Shown piece by piece: positions 7,600-15,438 of a DNA stretch of 24,731 bases. Under the pieces are notes generated by a model. It had not been told where the DNA came from, did no database searches, and saw nothing but the letters and a program-made list of their open reading frames with translations. The DNA is from an uncultured Legionellaceae bacterium (lineage in GTDB: Bacteria; Pseudomonadota; Gammaproteobacteria; Legionellales; Legionellaceae). Location of the stretch: the NCBI GenBank assembly GCA_903887975.1, contig CAISSD010000194.1, positions 1-24,731 of the forward strand, given 5' to 3'. Both the position numbers and the translations under genes were made by a program. Position 1 is the first letter of the stretch, and every line of letters begins with the position of its first letter.

Positions 7600-8499
7600 A
7601 TGGCTGAAGGTATTACTTTATCCTTAACAGAGTTGATTGCATTGCAACAGGCGGTGGGGCCCATGCTACCTCACGCGGGGTTTTCGGGGCAGAGACAAGG
7701 CGCCCATCTTGCGCGTGTTCGTGGTCGGGGCATGAGTTTTGCCGAAGCACGAAATTATCAAGCTGGTGATGAAATAAGACATATGGCGTGGCGTATGACG
7801 GCCAGAACCGGCAAGCCGCATGTGAAACTTTATCATGAGGAGCGCGAACGGCCGGTGATGGTGGTGGCTGATTTTAATGCGTCGATGTATTTTGGTACGC
7901 GTTGTGCCTTTAAATCTTATATAGCCGCACAATTGGCAGCATTGATTGCTTGGACGGCATTAAGTCATCATGATCGTATTGGTGGGTTGTTGTTTACGGA
8001 TCACAAGCATTATGAATTAATGCCCAAAGCAGGAAAAGCCGGGATTGTTTCGATGTTGTCGATGTTAAGTCAACTGACCCATCAGGAGACTGCTTCTTTA
8101 TCTGGGATTTGCACTTTAAATAGCATGTTGATGCGACTTCGTCGGGTGGTAAAGCCAGGAACTCTGGTGGTCATCATCAGTGATTTTTACCACGTTGATG
8201 AAGACACGAAAGCGCAATTCATGCGTTTGGCACAGCATCATGATGTTGTTGCTTATCATGTTTGTGATCCTTTTGAATGTGCTCCTGAACCACAAAATCC
8301 ATGGGTGTTAACGCATGGGGGGCAAGATATTGTTTTGGATAGGACGAACCACGAGGTATATCAGGATTATTGTCACAAGCGATTTTTGGGTTTAAAAAAA
8401 ATGTTTCAGCAATGCAATATTCCTTATTTTAAAGCATTAACCACAGAGAGCATGCCTTTGTTGGTTCGACAAACATTTTTGGGGCAACAGCATGCCTAA
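7600..8499 (+). CDS. DUF58 domain protein of the MoxR/Bat operon
   Basis: A 299-residue protein with the DUF58 signature: GRGMSFAEARNYQAGDEIRHMAWRMT, then GKPHVKLYHEERERPVMVV. The C-terminal half adopts a vWA-like fold in this family (VVADFNASM, then VVIISDFYHVDED). It is a constant companion of MoxR ATPases and its biochemical role is unsettled. I chose the ATG at 7600 because it has GGGG 8 nt upstream and begins just after the moxR stop. The frame is open upstream into moxR from 7513 but that segment shows no DUF58 similarity. The 3' end overlaps the next gene by 8 nt. Confidence 0.92.
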   Translation: MAEGITLSLTELIALQQAVGPMLPHAGFSGQRQGAHLARVRGRGMSFAEARNYQAGDEIRHMAWRMTARTGKPHVKLYHEERERPVMVVADFNASMYFGTRCAFKSYIAAQLAALIAWTALSHHDRIGGLLFTDHKHYELMPKAGKAGIVSMLSMLSQLTHQETASLSGICTLNSMLMRLRRVVKPGTLVVIISDFYHVDEDTKAQFMRLAQHHDVVAYHVCDPFECAPEPQNPWVLTHGGQDIVLDRTNHEVYQDYCHKRFLGLKKMFQQCNIPYFKALTTESMPLLVRQTFLGQQHA

Positions 8500-8980
8500 T
8501 GATGCGGATCTTTTGAATCATTTACGGGATATTCATTTACCAAAGGCATTAAATCCTTGGATTTTCGCCTGGGGTTGGTGGTTTTTGTTTGGTATGTTGA
8601 CGCTGGTTTTGGTTGCTGGGGCTTGGGTGATGGCGGTTCGTTATCGACAAGGCCGTGCTAAGCGTCAGGCGCAAAAAATGCTTCTGGCGATTGAGGTTCA
8701 ATATGCACAAACAAAAGACGCGCAGGCGTGTAGTGCTTTGGTTGGTACTCTTTTGAGGCGCGTGGCTTTGGCCTATTACCCAAGGATTGATGTGGCTGGA
8801 TTACAAGGCATGGCATTGATTGAGTTTTTTAATCGTACAGGACGTGGACTTGATTTTAATACAGTAAAAACACAATTATTGGTTTCGCCCTATTGTGTGA
8901 GCGATGAGTGCGTTGATTTGACGCCTTTGTTTCAGCTTGCCAGACGTTGGATGATGATGCAGCGGGGTGCCCATGTTTGA
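8492..8980 (+). CDS. DUF4381 single-pass membrane protein
   Basis: The 162-residue product begins LRDIHLPKALNPW a few residues in, the typical opening of DUF4381 proteins. One strong transmembrane helix follows at about residues 28-50, then a basic, helical cytoplasmic tail. Proteins of this type sit between DUF58 and vWA genes in MoxR/Bat operons of gammaproteobacteria. Both ends overlap the neighbouring genes by 8 nt, indicating translational coupling. Confidence 0.85.
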   Translation: MPNDADLLNHLRDIHLPKALNPWIFAWGWWFLFGMLTLVLVAGAWVMAVRYRQGRAKRQAQKMLLAIEVQYAQTKDAQACSALVGTLLRRVALAYYPRIDVAGLQGMALIEFFNRTGRGLDFNTVKTQLLVSPYCVSDECVDLTPLFQLARRWMMMQRGAHV

Positions 8981-9953
8981 ATTGGTGGCACCTTGGATTT
9001 TACTCTTATGGCCATTGCCGTGGTTGGTTCAGCGTTTTATGGCGGTTAATAAAGCACAGGCTTCCAGTGCCTTAAAAGTTCCTTTTTTAGATGCGCTCTT
9101 ACAGCATGGGCTGTTGACATCCTCCATTTTTTTTAAACACCAAAATTTTCTTTGGTCTTTTATGATTTGGTCCTTGTTGCTGTTTGCACTTGCTGGACCT
9201 CGTTGGGTGGGGCAGCCCCAGTCGTTGCTTCGGGAGGGTTACAACATCATGATGGTGTTGGATGTTTCTGGCAGCATGGAATTCAATGACATGCAAGTAC
9301 AAGGCCGTGCTGTAACGCGATTGTCGGTGGTTAAAGAGGCTGCCAAACGATTTGTTGAAGCCAGAGCTGGCGACAGGATAGGGTTAATTTTATTTGGATC
9401 CAAAGCGTATTTGCAAACACCGCTAACGTTTGATAGACATAATGTTTTAATGCGATTGAGTGATGCAAGTGTTGGATTGGCTGGAAACACCACTTCTATT
9501 GGTGATGCGTTGGGGGTTGCGGTTAAACGGCTGCAACATGTTCCAAGTCAAGGACGGGTTATTGTGTTGCTTACTGATGGCGTAAATAATTCAGGGGTGT
9601 TGGCGCCACTTAAAGCCGCACAGTTGGCGCGTGATGCAAGCATTAAAGTTTATACCATAGGTCTTGGTGCTGAGCATCAAATTCAATCTTTTGGTGGTTT
9701 TTTGATGCAATCCAATCCTGCTGCAGACTTGGATGAAAAAACATTAAAAGACGTGGCAAACCTGACTCATGGACAATATTTTCGGGCGACCAGCGCGCAT
9801 TCTTTGCAAAAGATTTACGCAAAAATCAATCAATTGGAGCGATCAAAGCAAAAAGAAGCTTTGGTGCGACCACAAAAAGACTATTATCCCTGGCCATTGG
9901 CAGCCGCGATGGTGTTGTTTTTTGCAGGATTGTTCCGGAGGCTTTTGTCATGA
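8973..9953 (+). CDS. BatA-type von Willebrand factor A membrane protein
   Basis: A 326-residue inner-membrane protein with two N-terminal hydrophobic segments (about residues 5-22 and 55-75), a vWA domain and a C-terminal transmembrane segment before RRLLS. The metal-ion-dependent adhesion site is complete: DVSGS, the Thr of PLTFDRH, and the Asp of LLTDGVNN. The vWA domain therefore probably binds a divalent cation and a protein partner. A GTG at 8967 is in frame two codons upstream; the ATG at 8973 has GGGG 5 nt before it. It is coupled to its neighbours by an 8-nt and a 4-nt overlap. Confidence 0.92.
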   Translation: MFELVAPWILLLWPLPWLVQRFMAVNKAQASSALKVPFLDALLQHGLLTSSIFFKHQNFLWSFMIWSLLLFALAGPRWVGQPQSLLREGYNIMMVLDVSGSMEFNDMQVQGRAVTRLSVVKEAAKRFVEARAGDRIGLILFGSKAYLQTPLTFDRHNVLMRLSDASVGLAGNTTSIGDALGVAVKRLQHVPSQGRVIVLLTDGVNNSGVLAPLKAAQLARDASIKVYTIGLGAEHQIQSFGGFLMQSNPAADLDEKTLKDVANLTHGQYFRATSAHSLQKIYAKINQLERSKQKEALVRPQKDYYPWPLAAAMVLFFAGLFRRLLS

Positions 9954-10876
9954 TGCATTTGCTTCGTCCTTGGTGGTTGTTGTTGTTTGTGCCTTGGGTT
10001 GGTTTATTATTTTATTTATGGCGAAAATCAACCGATGTTTTGATGTGGCGTGATGTTTGCGATCCACATTTAATTCCTTTTGTGGTTGAAAAAAGACGAG
10101 TCGGGCGTCAAACGAATGCTTTTTTGTGTCTTTTTGGTTCAACAGGCCTTATGATTTTGGCTTTATGTGGACCCACTTGGTCTCGCTTGGCGGTGCCAAC
10201 GTTTCACACGTTGTTGCCACGGGTGATTGTATTGGATATGTCACAAACCATGGCCGCAACGGATTTATCGCCCAATCGATTAACTCGGGCAAAATTTAAA
10301 TTACACGATCTTTTTCAATCTGGGGTTGTTGGTCAATGGGGATTGATTGCGTATACCTCCCAGCCATTTGTGGTTTCACCATTAACCGATGATCCACAAA
10401 CCATCGAGGCATTATTACCGAATCTGACTTTGGACATCATGCCGGTTGGTGGCTCAGATTTGCAGCAAGCTTTATTGGAGGCTAAAAAACTTTTTGATGA
10501 GGCAGGTTTTGGATCGGGTGAGATTTTGGTGGTGGGGGCAGCAGAACCTGATACACAGGCATTGCGTGTCGCCCATACTTTGTTTAAAAAGGGAATTAAT
10601 GTTTCTGTATTGCCAACGTTAACGCATGTTTCATCGTCAAATCGGTTTAAAGATTTGGCAAAAAAAGGCCATGGTTTTTATCTTTCTTTTACCGATGATG
10701 GTCAAGATTGGTCGGCATGGATACAAAAAACCCAGCATCGCCTACAGCTTCATCATCAAAAACAAGCGGAATTGATTCCTGTTTGGCGGGATGACGGTCG
10801 TGTTTTTTTGGTTTTGGCAGCTGTTTTGTGGTTGTTTGTTTTTCGTCGTGGATTTTGGTTGGGGATGGGCGTATGA
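9950..10876 (+). CDS. BatB-type vWA membrane protein with degenerate metal site
   Basis: A 308-residue paralogue of the preceding protein, with hydrophobic segments near residues 8-24 and 60-75 and at the C terminus. The metal-site motifs are altered. The first is DMSQT, not DxSxS. The Thr motif is retained in SPLTDD. The third, normally TDG, reads VVGAAEPD. The protein may keep the fold and partner binding while binding metal weakly or not at all. In many gammaproteobacteria this vWA protein is fused to a TPR domain; here the TPR part is a separate downstream gene. Start and stop overlap the neighbours by 4 nt (ATGA). Confidence 0.88.
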   Translation: MMHLLRPWWLLLFVPWVGLLFYLWRKSTDVLMWRDVCDPHLIPFVVEKRRVGRQTNAFLCLFGSTGLMILALCGPTWSRLAVPTFHTLLPRVIVLDMSQTMAATDLSPNRLTRAKFKLHDLFQSGVVGQWGLIAYTSQPFVVSPLTDDPQTIEALLPNLTLDIMPVGGSDLQQALLEAKKLFDEAGFGSGEILVVGAAEPDTQALRVAHTLFKKGINVSVLPTLTHVSSSNRFKDLAKKGHGFYLSFTDDGQDWSAWIQKTQHRLQLHHQKQAELIPVWRDDGRVFLVLAAVLWLFVFRRGFWLGMGV

Positions 10877-11493
10877 AATTTTGGGTATTGCTGATGTTGG
10901 TTCCAATTTTAGCCAATGCAACCCCATGGCATTGGCGTGATTTATGGATGACCCCAGATCAACAAGGTCAGATGTTGATGCAACAAAAAAAATTTTCCGA
11001 AGCCAAAGCGACATTTATCCGAAAAGATTGGAAAGCCATGGCCGCCTATCGGGCTGGCGATGATGCTGAAGCCGCAACAGGGTATGGGGCGATTGGTGAA
11101 TTTTACAATCAAGGTAATGCATTGGCGCATTTAAAGCGTTATCAAGAGTCTATTGATGCGTATGATAAAGTGCTAAAAATAAATCCAAATGATGAAGATG
11201 CCTTGCACAACAAAAAAATTGTTCAAAAATTGCTTAAGCAACAGCAACAGAAAAATTCAGATCAATCCTCCAAAGATTCTACTTCGCAATCTTCTCAAAA
11301 TGAAAAGCAAGAAAAAAAATCAAAAGAACAAAAAGAACAACAACCCAAGAAAGCCAAATCATCAGAAAACAAAGCATCAAAAACAGATGAACAGCAATCA
11401 TGGTTGCAGCTTATTCCTGATGATCCGGGTGGTTTGTTGCGGGAGAAATTTTTACGCGATTATCAGCGACGCATGCATGGGTGGGGATCATGA
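10873..11493 (+). CDS. BatC-type TPR protein
   Basis: A 206-residue exported or membrane-anchored protein. It has an N-terminal signal-like hydrophobic segment (MKFWVLLMLVPILANA). TPR repeats follow (for example GEFYNQGNALAHLKRYQESI, then DAYDKVLKINPNDEDALHNK). Next comes a low-complexity Lys/Gln/Ser/Glu-rich linker of about 65 residues. The conserved end IPDDPGGLLREKFLRDYQRR is typical of this operon's TPR proteins. It likely scaffolds the vWA proteins in the periplasm. The frame is open from 10828, but the ATG at 10873 overlaps the previous stop by 4 nt. The next gene also overlaps it by 4 nt. Confidence 0.88.
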   Translation: MKFWVLLMLVPILANATPWHWRDLWMTPDQQGQMLMQQKKFSEAKATFIRKDWKAMAAYRAGDDAEAATGYGAIGEFYNQGNALAHLKRYQESIDAYDKVLKINPNDEDALHNKKIVQKLLKQQQQKNSDQSSKDSTSQSSQNEKQEKKSKEQKEQQPKKAKSSENKASKTDEQQSWLQLIPDDPGGLLREKFLRDYQRRMHGWGS

Positions 11494-13106
11494 AATTAGG
11501 GTTGATGGGGTGTTTACTGTTATGGACAACAACCATTTGGGCCGGTATTGAGGTTTCTGTGATGCCAGAAAAAGTCGGTGTTGGTGAAACGGTTCGATTA
11601 ACCTTGTCTTTGGATGGGGCCAATAATCAAGGTGTTCCGGATGTAACCCCTTTACGACGTGATTTTGATATTGTTGGGACAGAGCACAGCAGTCAGTATA
11701 CCTTGGTCAATGGGCATGGTCAGTCTTTGACGCAATGGATCATCTTGATTTCACCAAAACACGAAGGCGTATTACCAATCCCCCCCATTCATCTAGGATC
11801 AGTTGTCAGTCAAGCAACAACAATTGAAGTCACTGCCACAGCGGATGCATCGGCTTCTGATGATGAAGCACTACGTGCGCCTCAAGCATTTTTAAGAGCA
11901 GAGGTTGATTTGGCCACCCCTTACCTGCATCAGCAAGTGATTTATACAGTTAAATTGTATCATCGAGGACAATTGTTGGATGCAGTCTATGAGCCGCCGC
12001 ATGTTGATGATGCTTTGCTTTTTCCCATGGGGCCATCACACCGTTATCAAGCTCACGTCCATCATCAAACGTATGATGTAGAAGCGCAGCGTTATGCCCT
12101 CTTTCCTCAAAAAAGTGGCGCGCTAACCATCACACCACCAGAATTGCAAGCCTTGGTCTATGAGCATATTCCAAAACGAATTCGTATCCATGGGAAATCA
12201 ATTGTTTTAAATGTTAAACCAGAAGTGCCAAATGCATCTGGACAAACCTGGTTGCCGGCAAAAAATATGAGTTTAAGTGAGCATTATTCATCGTCATTAG
12301 AATCTCTGCATCAAGGTGATACGGTGGTGCGTCAGGTTGATTTAAAAGCATGGGGGCTGCCTTCGGAATGGTTGCCAACATTAACCTTTTCAAGTACGGC
12401 TGCAATCAGTGCTTATCCGGATAAACCCAAAAACACCACGCATATGGATGGCGATGATTTATTGGGTCAAGCGTCGTATCAAATTACTTATGTACTCCAT
12501 GATTCTGGGGTACTTAAAATTCCAGCGGTTGTTTTATCGTGGTTTAACCTTAAAACAGGCGCTTTTGAGCAGGTACGATTGCCTGAGCATCAAATTGTCG
12601 TTGCAGCAAATCGCTTAAAAAAGCCAGCTAAAAAAATAATGCCAAAGCCCGTTGTTCAAAATTCTTCTTCGCCGATGAATCAATGGGCGTGGTTTGTGGC
12701 GATTGGTTTTGCGCTACTTTGGCTGTCTACAATTTATGTTTTTTGGTTGCATCCAAGATTTAAAAAACGTCTGGCTGCATTCAAACGCGTTGATTCAAAT
12801 GCGCTTCGAAAAGCGTGTTTGAGTCATTCCCCTATTGATGCACAAAAAGAAGTTTTGCTTTGGGCGCAAAAGCTTTGGCCAGACCTTGGGGTTAAAACAT
12901 TATCGGATGTGATGAACTTATCGGGTGATGAAGTGCTGCATGCTCAGTTAGAAGCCCTCAGTCAAGCGCTTTATCAACGACATCAAAAAAACGATTTATG
13001 GCAAGGTAACGACTTGTGGAAAGCGATTTGTGGCTTTAAAAAATCGAAAAAAATATTAAAAAAAACAAAATCACAGGATTTGCCGCCTTTGAATGATTTG
13101 GTTTAA
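11490..13106 (+). CDS. BatD-family protein
   Basis: A 538-residue protein with a signal peptide (MKLGLMGCLLLWTTTIWAG), a long beta-rich periplasmic region, and a C-terminal transmembrane helix at about 396-416 (WAWFVAIGFALLWLSTIYVF). A cytoplasmic tail of about 120 residues follows. The start IEVSVMPEKVGVGETVRLTL matches the Ig-like opening of the BatD (oxygen tolerance) family. It is the last gene of the operon. The name derives from Bacteroides aerotolerance genes; that phenotype should not be assumed here. The ATG at 11490 is three codons inside a longer frame and overlaps the batC-type stop by 4 nt. A hairpin lies about 45 nt after the stop. Confidence 0.88.
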   Translation: MKLGLMGCLLLWTTTIWAGIEVSVMPEKVGVGETVRLTLSLDGANNQGVPDVTPLRRDFDIVGTEHSSQYTLVNGHGQSLTQWIILISPKHEGVLPIPPIHLGSVVSQATTIEVTATADASASDDEALRAPQAFLRAEVDLATPYLHQQVIYTVKLYHRGQLLDAVYEPPHVDDALLFPMGPSHRYQAHVHHQTYDVEAQRYALFPQKSGALTITPPELQALVYEHIPKRIRIHGKSIVLNVKPEVPNASGQTWLPAKNMSLSEHYSSSLESLHQGDTVVRQVDLKAWGLPSEWLPTLTFSSTAAISAYPDKPKNTTHMDGDDLLGQASYQITYVLHDSGVLKIPAVVLSWFNLKTGAFEQVRLPEHQIVVAANRLKKPAKKIMPKPVVQNSSSPMNQWAWFVAIGFALLWLSTIYVFWLHPRFKKRLAAFKRVDSNALRKACLSHSPIDAQKEVLLWAQKLWPDLGVKTLSDVMNLSGDEVLHAQLEALSQALYQRHQKNDLWQGNDLWKAICGFKKSKKILKKTKSQDLPPLNDLV

Positions 13107-13149
13107 AAAAGTATTAGAGTGTGTTCCTTACAAAACAAGAAAAAGAAGA

Positions 13150-13190
13150 GGTGGTAACAAATTGTGACCACCTTCAAATATTGTTTTTTA
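13150..13190 (+). terminator. Possible terminator of the MoxR/Bat operon
   Basis: AGGTGGT (13150-13156) pairs with ACCACCT (13168-13174). A run of six T residues follows at 13185-13190, about 10 nt beyond the stem. The T run is further away than in a classical intrinsic terminator, so efficiency is uncertain. Confidence 0.4.
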
Positions 13191-13298
13191 GTTATAAGCT
13201 TTAATGATACTGCCCAAGCTTTTGGGTGGCAAATCTCCTGATTTGTACTAAAATAAAATATGTGGGTGTTTTTGCCCTATAATACAGGAGATTCAACA

Positions 13299-13484
13299 AT
13301 GAAAAATACATGGATTGCATTGATGGTGGCAGGACTTTTGTGTGCCGGTTTTAGTTTTGCAACACCTGCGGCTAAAACTGGAGCTTGGTGTAAAAAAGCG
13401 GAAGGGAAAGGTTATTGTCATGCTGGCACGAAGGGTTGTACTTGTAAAACAACTCCTGCCTCATCAGTAACTTATCCTCGTTAA
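13299..13484 (+). CDS. Small secreted cysteine-rich protein
   Basis: A 61-residue product with a clear signal peptide (MKNTWIALMVAGLLCAGFSFA, cleavage near residue 21). The mature peptide of about 40 residues is basic and has four cysteines (31, 40, 47, 49) in GAWCKKAEGKGYCHAGTKGCTC. A strong Shine-Dalgarno (AGGAG, 8 nt before the ATG) and a good terminator 12 nt after the stop argue that this is a real gene. I do not recognise the family. The cysteine pattern could form two disulfides or a metal site. It resembles the 5984-6184 product only in size, export signal and cysteine content; the cysteine spacing differs. Confidence 0.7.
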   Translation: MKNTWIALMVAGLLCAGFSFATPAAKTGAWCKKAEGKGYCHAGTKGCTCKTTPASSVTYPR

Positions 13485-13492
13485 GAATGTGT

Positions 13493-13522
13493 AAGCCCGC
13501 GAGTCAATCGCGGGTTTATTTT
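13493..13522 (+). terminator. Rho-independent terminator
   Basis: CCCGCGA (13496-13502) and TCGCGGG (13508-13514) form a perfect 7-bp stem with the loop GTCAA. Two A-T pairs and a G-T pair extend it, and it runs into TTTATTTT. It lies directly after the small cysteine-rich gene. Confidence 0.85.
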
Positions 13523-13600
13523 GATTAGGCTGCGGATAAATCCAAATGGGTTATCTCATCATCACACAGAAGTTTTACGTGAAATAAACAATTTTTTATT

Positions 13601-13630
13601 TTGACGAAGGATACTGCTTTTGTGTATATT
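13601..13630 (+). promoter_or_regulatory. Sigma70 promoter for the acetyltransferase-hydrolase pair
   Basis: TTGACG (13601-13606) and TATATT (13625-13630) each match the consensus at five of six bases, with an 18-bp spacer. The predicted start near 13637 leaves a leader of about 28 nt before the ATG at 13665. Confidence 0.6.
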
Positions 13631-13664
13631 ATCGGGCCATGATTTGAAACCCAGTTGATTTTTT

Positions 13665-14639
13665 ATGAACAACTTTTCTGAAAAAAACACCCCAATGAAG
13701 CGGATTGGCTTTTATGAACATTATCGAGAAAAAAATTATTTGGTTTTACAGCGCTATGCTCGTGGTTTGAGTACAGACATTCATTTGAACGCAGATGAAT
13801 CTATTGCTGCACAACTTCAGCGTATGGCTATTGAACATTTTAAGCGCTTTTCGTTTAGCAGTCTTTATTTTAATGTGTGTCAAAATAAAGATCCGTTGCA
13901 AAATAAACCCCTGCTTTTGAATAGAAATGCTTTAATTCACGAGTTAATCACCAACCAAGACGGCTCTTGTTATCATCATAATGCTTTGTTTCAGGCAATA
14001 TTAGAATTTAATAACATTGACAGTTGGTTTGTGTCTTGTCGGGTGCATGATCCCATGAATCCAGAGAAAATTTTTGACATGGACACACACATTGCGATTG
14101 TTTTTAAGGTTGATAACCAATTGTATTTATTTGATCCCGGTTGGGATGGAACATCATTATCGGTTTATCCAATCCCAAAAACCATGAATACGGTGATTCA
14201 AGACGGTCATTATCAAATAAAGTACACGGAGCATCCTGATTATCCGTTTTCATTGGAAGAAATAAAAACACAAGGCATCGTGACGCGTTTTGATTTTAAT
14301 ACCAAGAAGGCGCCTCTGGAACAATTTGAACACGCCATTGATTATTTAAATTCAAAGGATTACGCGTTTGATACTTTATTTTTATTTACAAAAATTGATG
14401 ATGAGGCGCGCATGATTCGGTTGGTTAATCGTCGTTTGATGATCCAGCGAATTTCAGGAGAAATGCTTCACAATGAACAATTACCTGATGATATCTCGAT
14501 TGCTGATCAATTACGGGCGCTCTTTGGGCCTCAAGAGGGATTAACAAATTTATGTGTGGATGATTTTAAAAATCCCACGTTGGGTGCTTTGTTTTGCAAT
14601 GCACTGGAAGAACCTCAACCATCAATGACAATCATTTAA
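13665..14639 (+). CDS. Arylamine N-acetyltransferase family protein
   Basis: Predicted cytosolic acyl-CoA-dependent N-acyltransferase of the NAT fold. The Cys-His-Asp triad is visible: Cys102 in NQDGSCYHHN, His142 in MDTHIAIVF, and Asp157 in LYLFDPGWDG. The spacing (40 and 15 residues) is close to that of classical NATs. The usual RGGxCxE context is changed to QDGSCYH, and the protein (324 residues) is longer than a typical bacterial NAT of about 280. The substrate may therefore not be an arylamine; some relatives act in natural-product amide formation. An in-frame ATG at 13695 is an alternative start; neither has a strong Shine-Dalgarno. It is followed after 13 nt by a hydrolase gene, probably in the same transcript. 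Confidence 0.82.
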   Translation: MNNFSEKNTPMKRIGFYEHYREKNYLVLQRYARGLSTDIHLNADESIAAQLQRMAIEHFKRFSFSSLYFNVCQNKDPLQNKPLLLNRNALIHELITNQDGSCYHHNALFQAILEFNNIDSWFVSCRVHDPMNPEKIFDMDTHIAIVFKVDNQLYLFDPGWDGTSLSVYPIPKTMNTVIQDGHYQIKYTEHPDYPFSLEEIKTQGIVTRFDFNTKKAPLEQFEHAIDYLNSKDYAFDTLFLFTKIDDEARMIRLVNRRLMIQRISGEMLHNEQLPDDISIADQLRALFGPQEGLTNLCVDDFKNPTLGALFCNALEEPQPSMTII

Positions 14640-14652
14640 AGACGAGAAAACG

Positions 14653-15438
14653 ATGGCCTTCATCACAATTAATGGTATGGATTTTTATTATGAAGTTTCA
14701 GGTCGGGGTGAGCCGTTAATACTTATTGGGGGGTTAACGGCCAATTGCCATGAATGGTCACGAATGGATGATGATTTAACCCAAAGATATACGGTCTATA
14801 AATTGGATAATCGTGGCGCGGGGCAAACTGGTGGTTCTTTGTTATCCATTGAACAAATGGCCCATGATATTGCCAATTTTATTGAACAATTGGGCTTAGG
14901 TCAGGTGAGGGTGGTTGGACACTCTATGGGGGGTGCCATGGTTCAACGATTGTGTCTTTTTTATCCTCATTTGATTAAAGCGGCCGTGATTGCAAGCTCT
15001 TTTGCGTGTTTTCCAAAGGCGGCGCAACTTTATATCGAAAGTTCCAGTGAACTTTTAGCAGCCGGATTGGATATGACGTTGGTATTAAGAACCATTTATA
15101 CGCGTTTGTATGGCAGTGAATTTTTAAGTCATGACGCAAACATTACAGCCGAATTGGCACGAATGCTAGAGGATCCTTTTCCACAAACGCCAGAGGGTTA
15201 TGCCAGTCAAGTGCAAGCGATTGCAAGATTTGATTCCAGGGAAGATTTAAACCGTATTCAATGTCCTGTATTGATTGTACATGGTTTGGAGGATGTCCTA
15301 ACGCCAATGTATCTTGCGCATGAATTGCACCAAGGCATTGCTCAGTCAAGCATTGCATTTATTCCTCATTGTGGTCATATGATCCCACAAGAAAAGCCAA
15401 AAGAATTGGCGCAATGGATTCTGGATTTTTTTGCTTAA
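14653..15438 (+). CDS. Alpha/beta hydrolase
   Basis: A 261-residue single-domain alpha/beta hydrolase with a complete triad: Ser91 in the nucleophile elbow VVGHSMGG, Asp214 in HGLEDVLTP and His242 in CGHMIPQEKP. The oxyanion region is LILIGGLTANCHEW. No signal peptide is present. The fold resembles 3-oxoadipate enol-lactonases and related esterases, but the substrate cannot be told from sequence. It is probably cotranscribed with the upstream NAT-family gene, which suggests acyl-ester or amide chemistry on a shared metabolite. Its 3' end overlaps the convergent decarboxylase-like gene by 4 nt. Confidence 0.9.
   Translation: MAFITINGMDFYYEVSGRGEPLILIGGLTANCHEWSRMDDDLTQRYTVYKLDNRGAGQTGGSLLSIEQMAHDIANFIEQLGLGQVRVVGHSMGGAMVQRLCLFYPHLIKAAVIASSFACFPKAAQLYIESSSELLAAGLDMTLVLRTIYTRLYGSEFLSHDANITAELARMLEDPFPQTPEGYASQVQAIARFDSREDLNRIQCPVLIVHGLEDVLTPMYLAHELHQGIAQSSIAFIPHCGHMIPQEKPKELAQWILDFFA

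Noticed and set aside
11240..11400. A-rich, Lys/Gln-coding low-complexity stretch considered as an intergenic or repeat region
   Set aside because: It is in frame within the TPR protein and matches the charged linker usual for BatC-type proteins.
13278..13283. Perfect TATAAT just upstream of the small cysteine-rich gene
   Set aside because: Transcription from it would start near 13290 and lose most of the AGGAG ribosome-binding site. No -35 is present at a normal distance.
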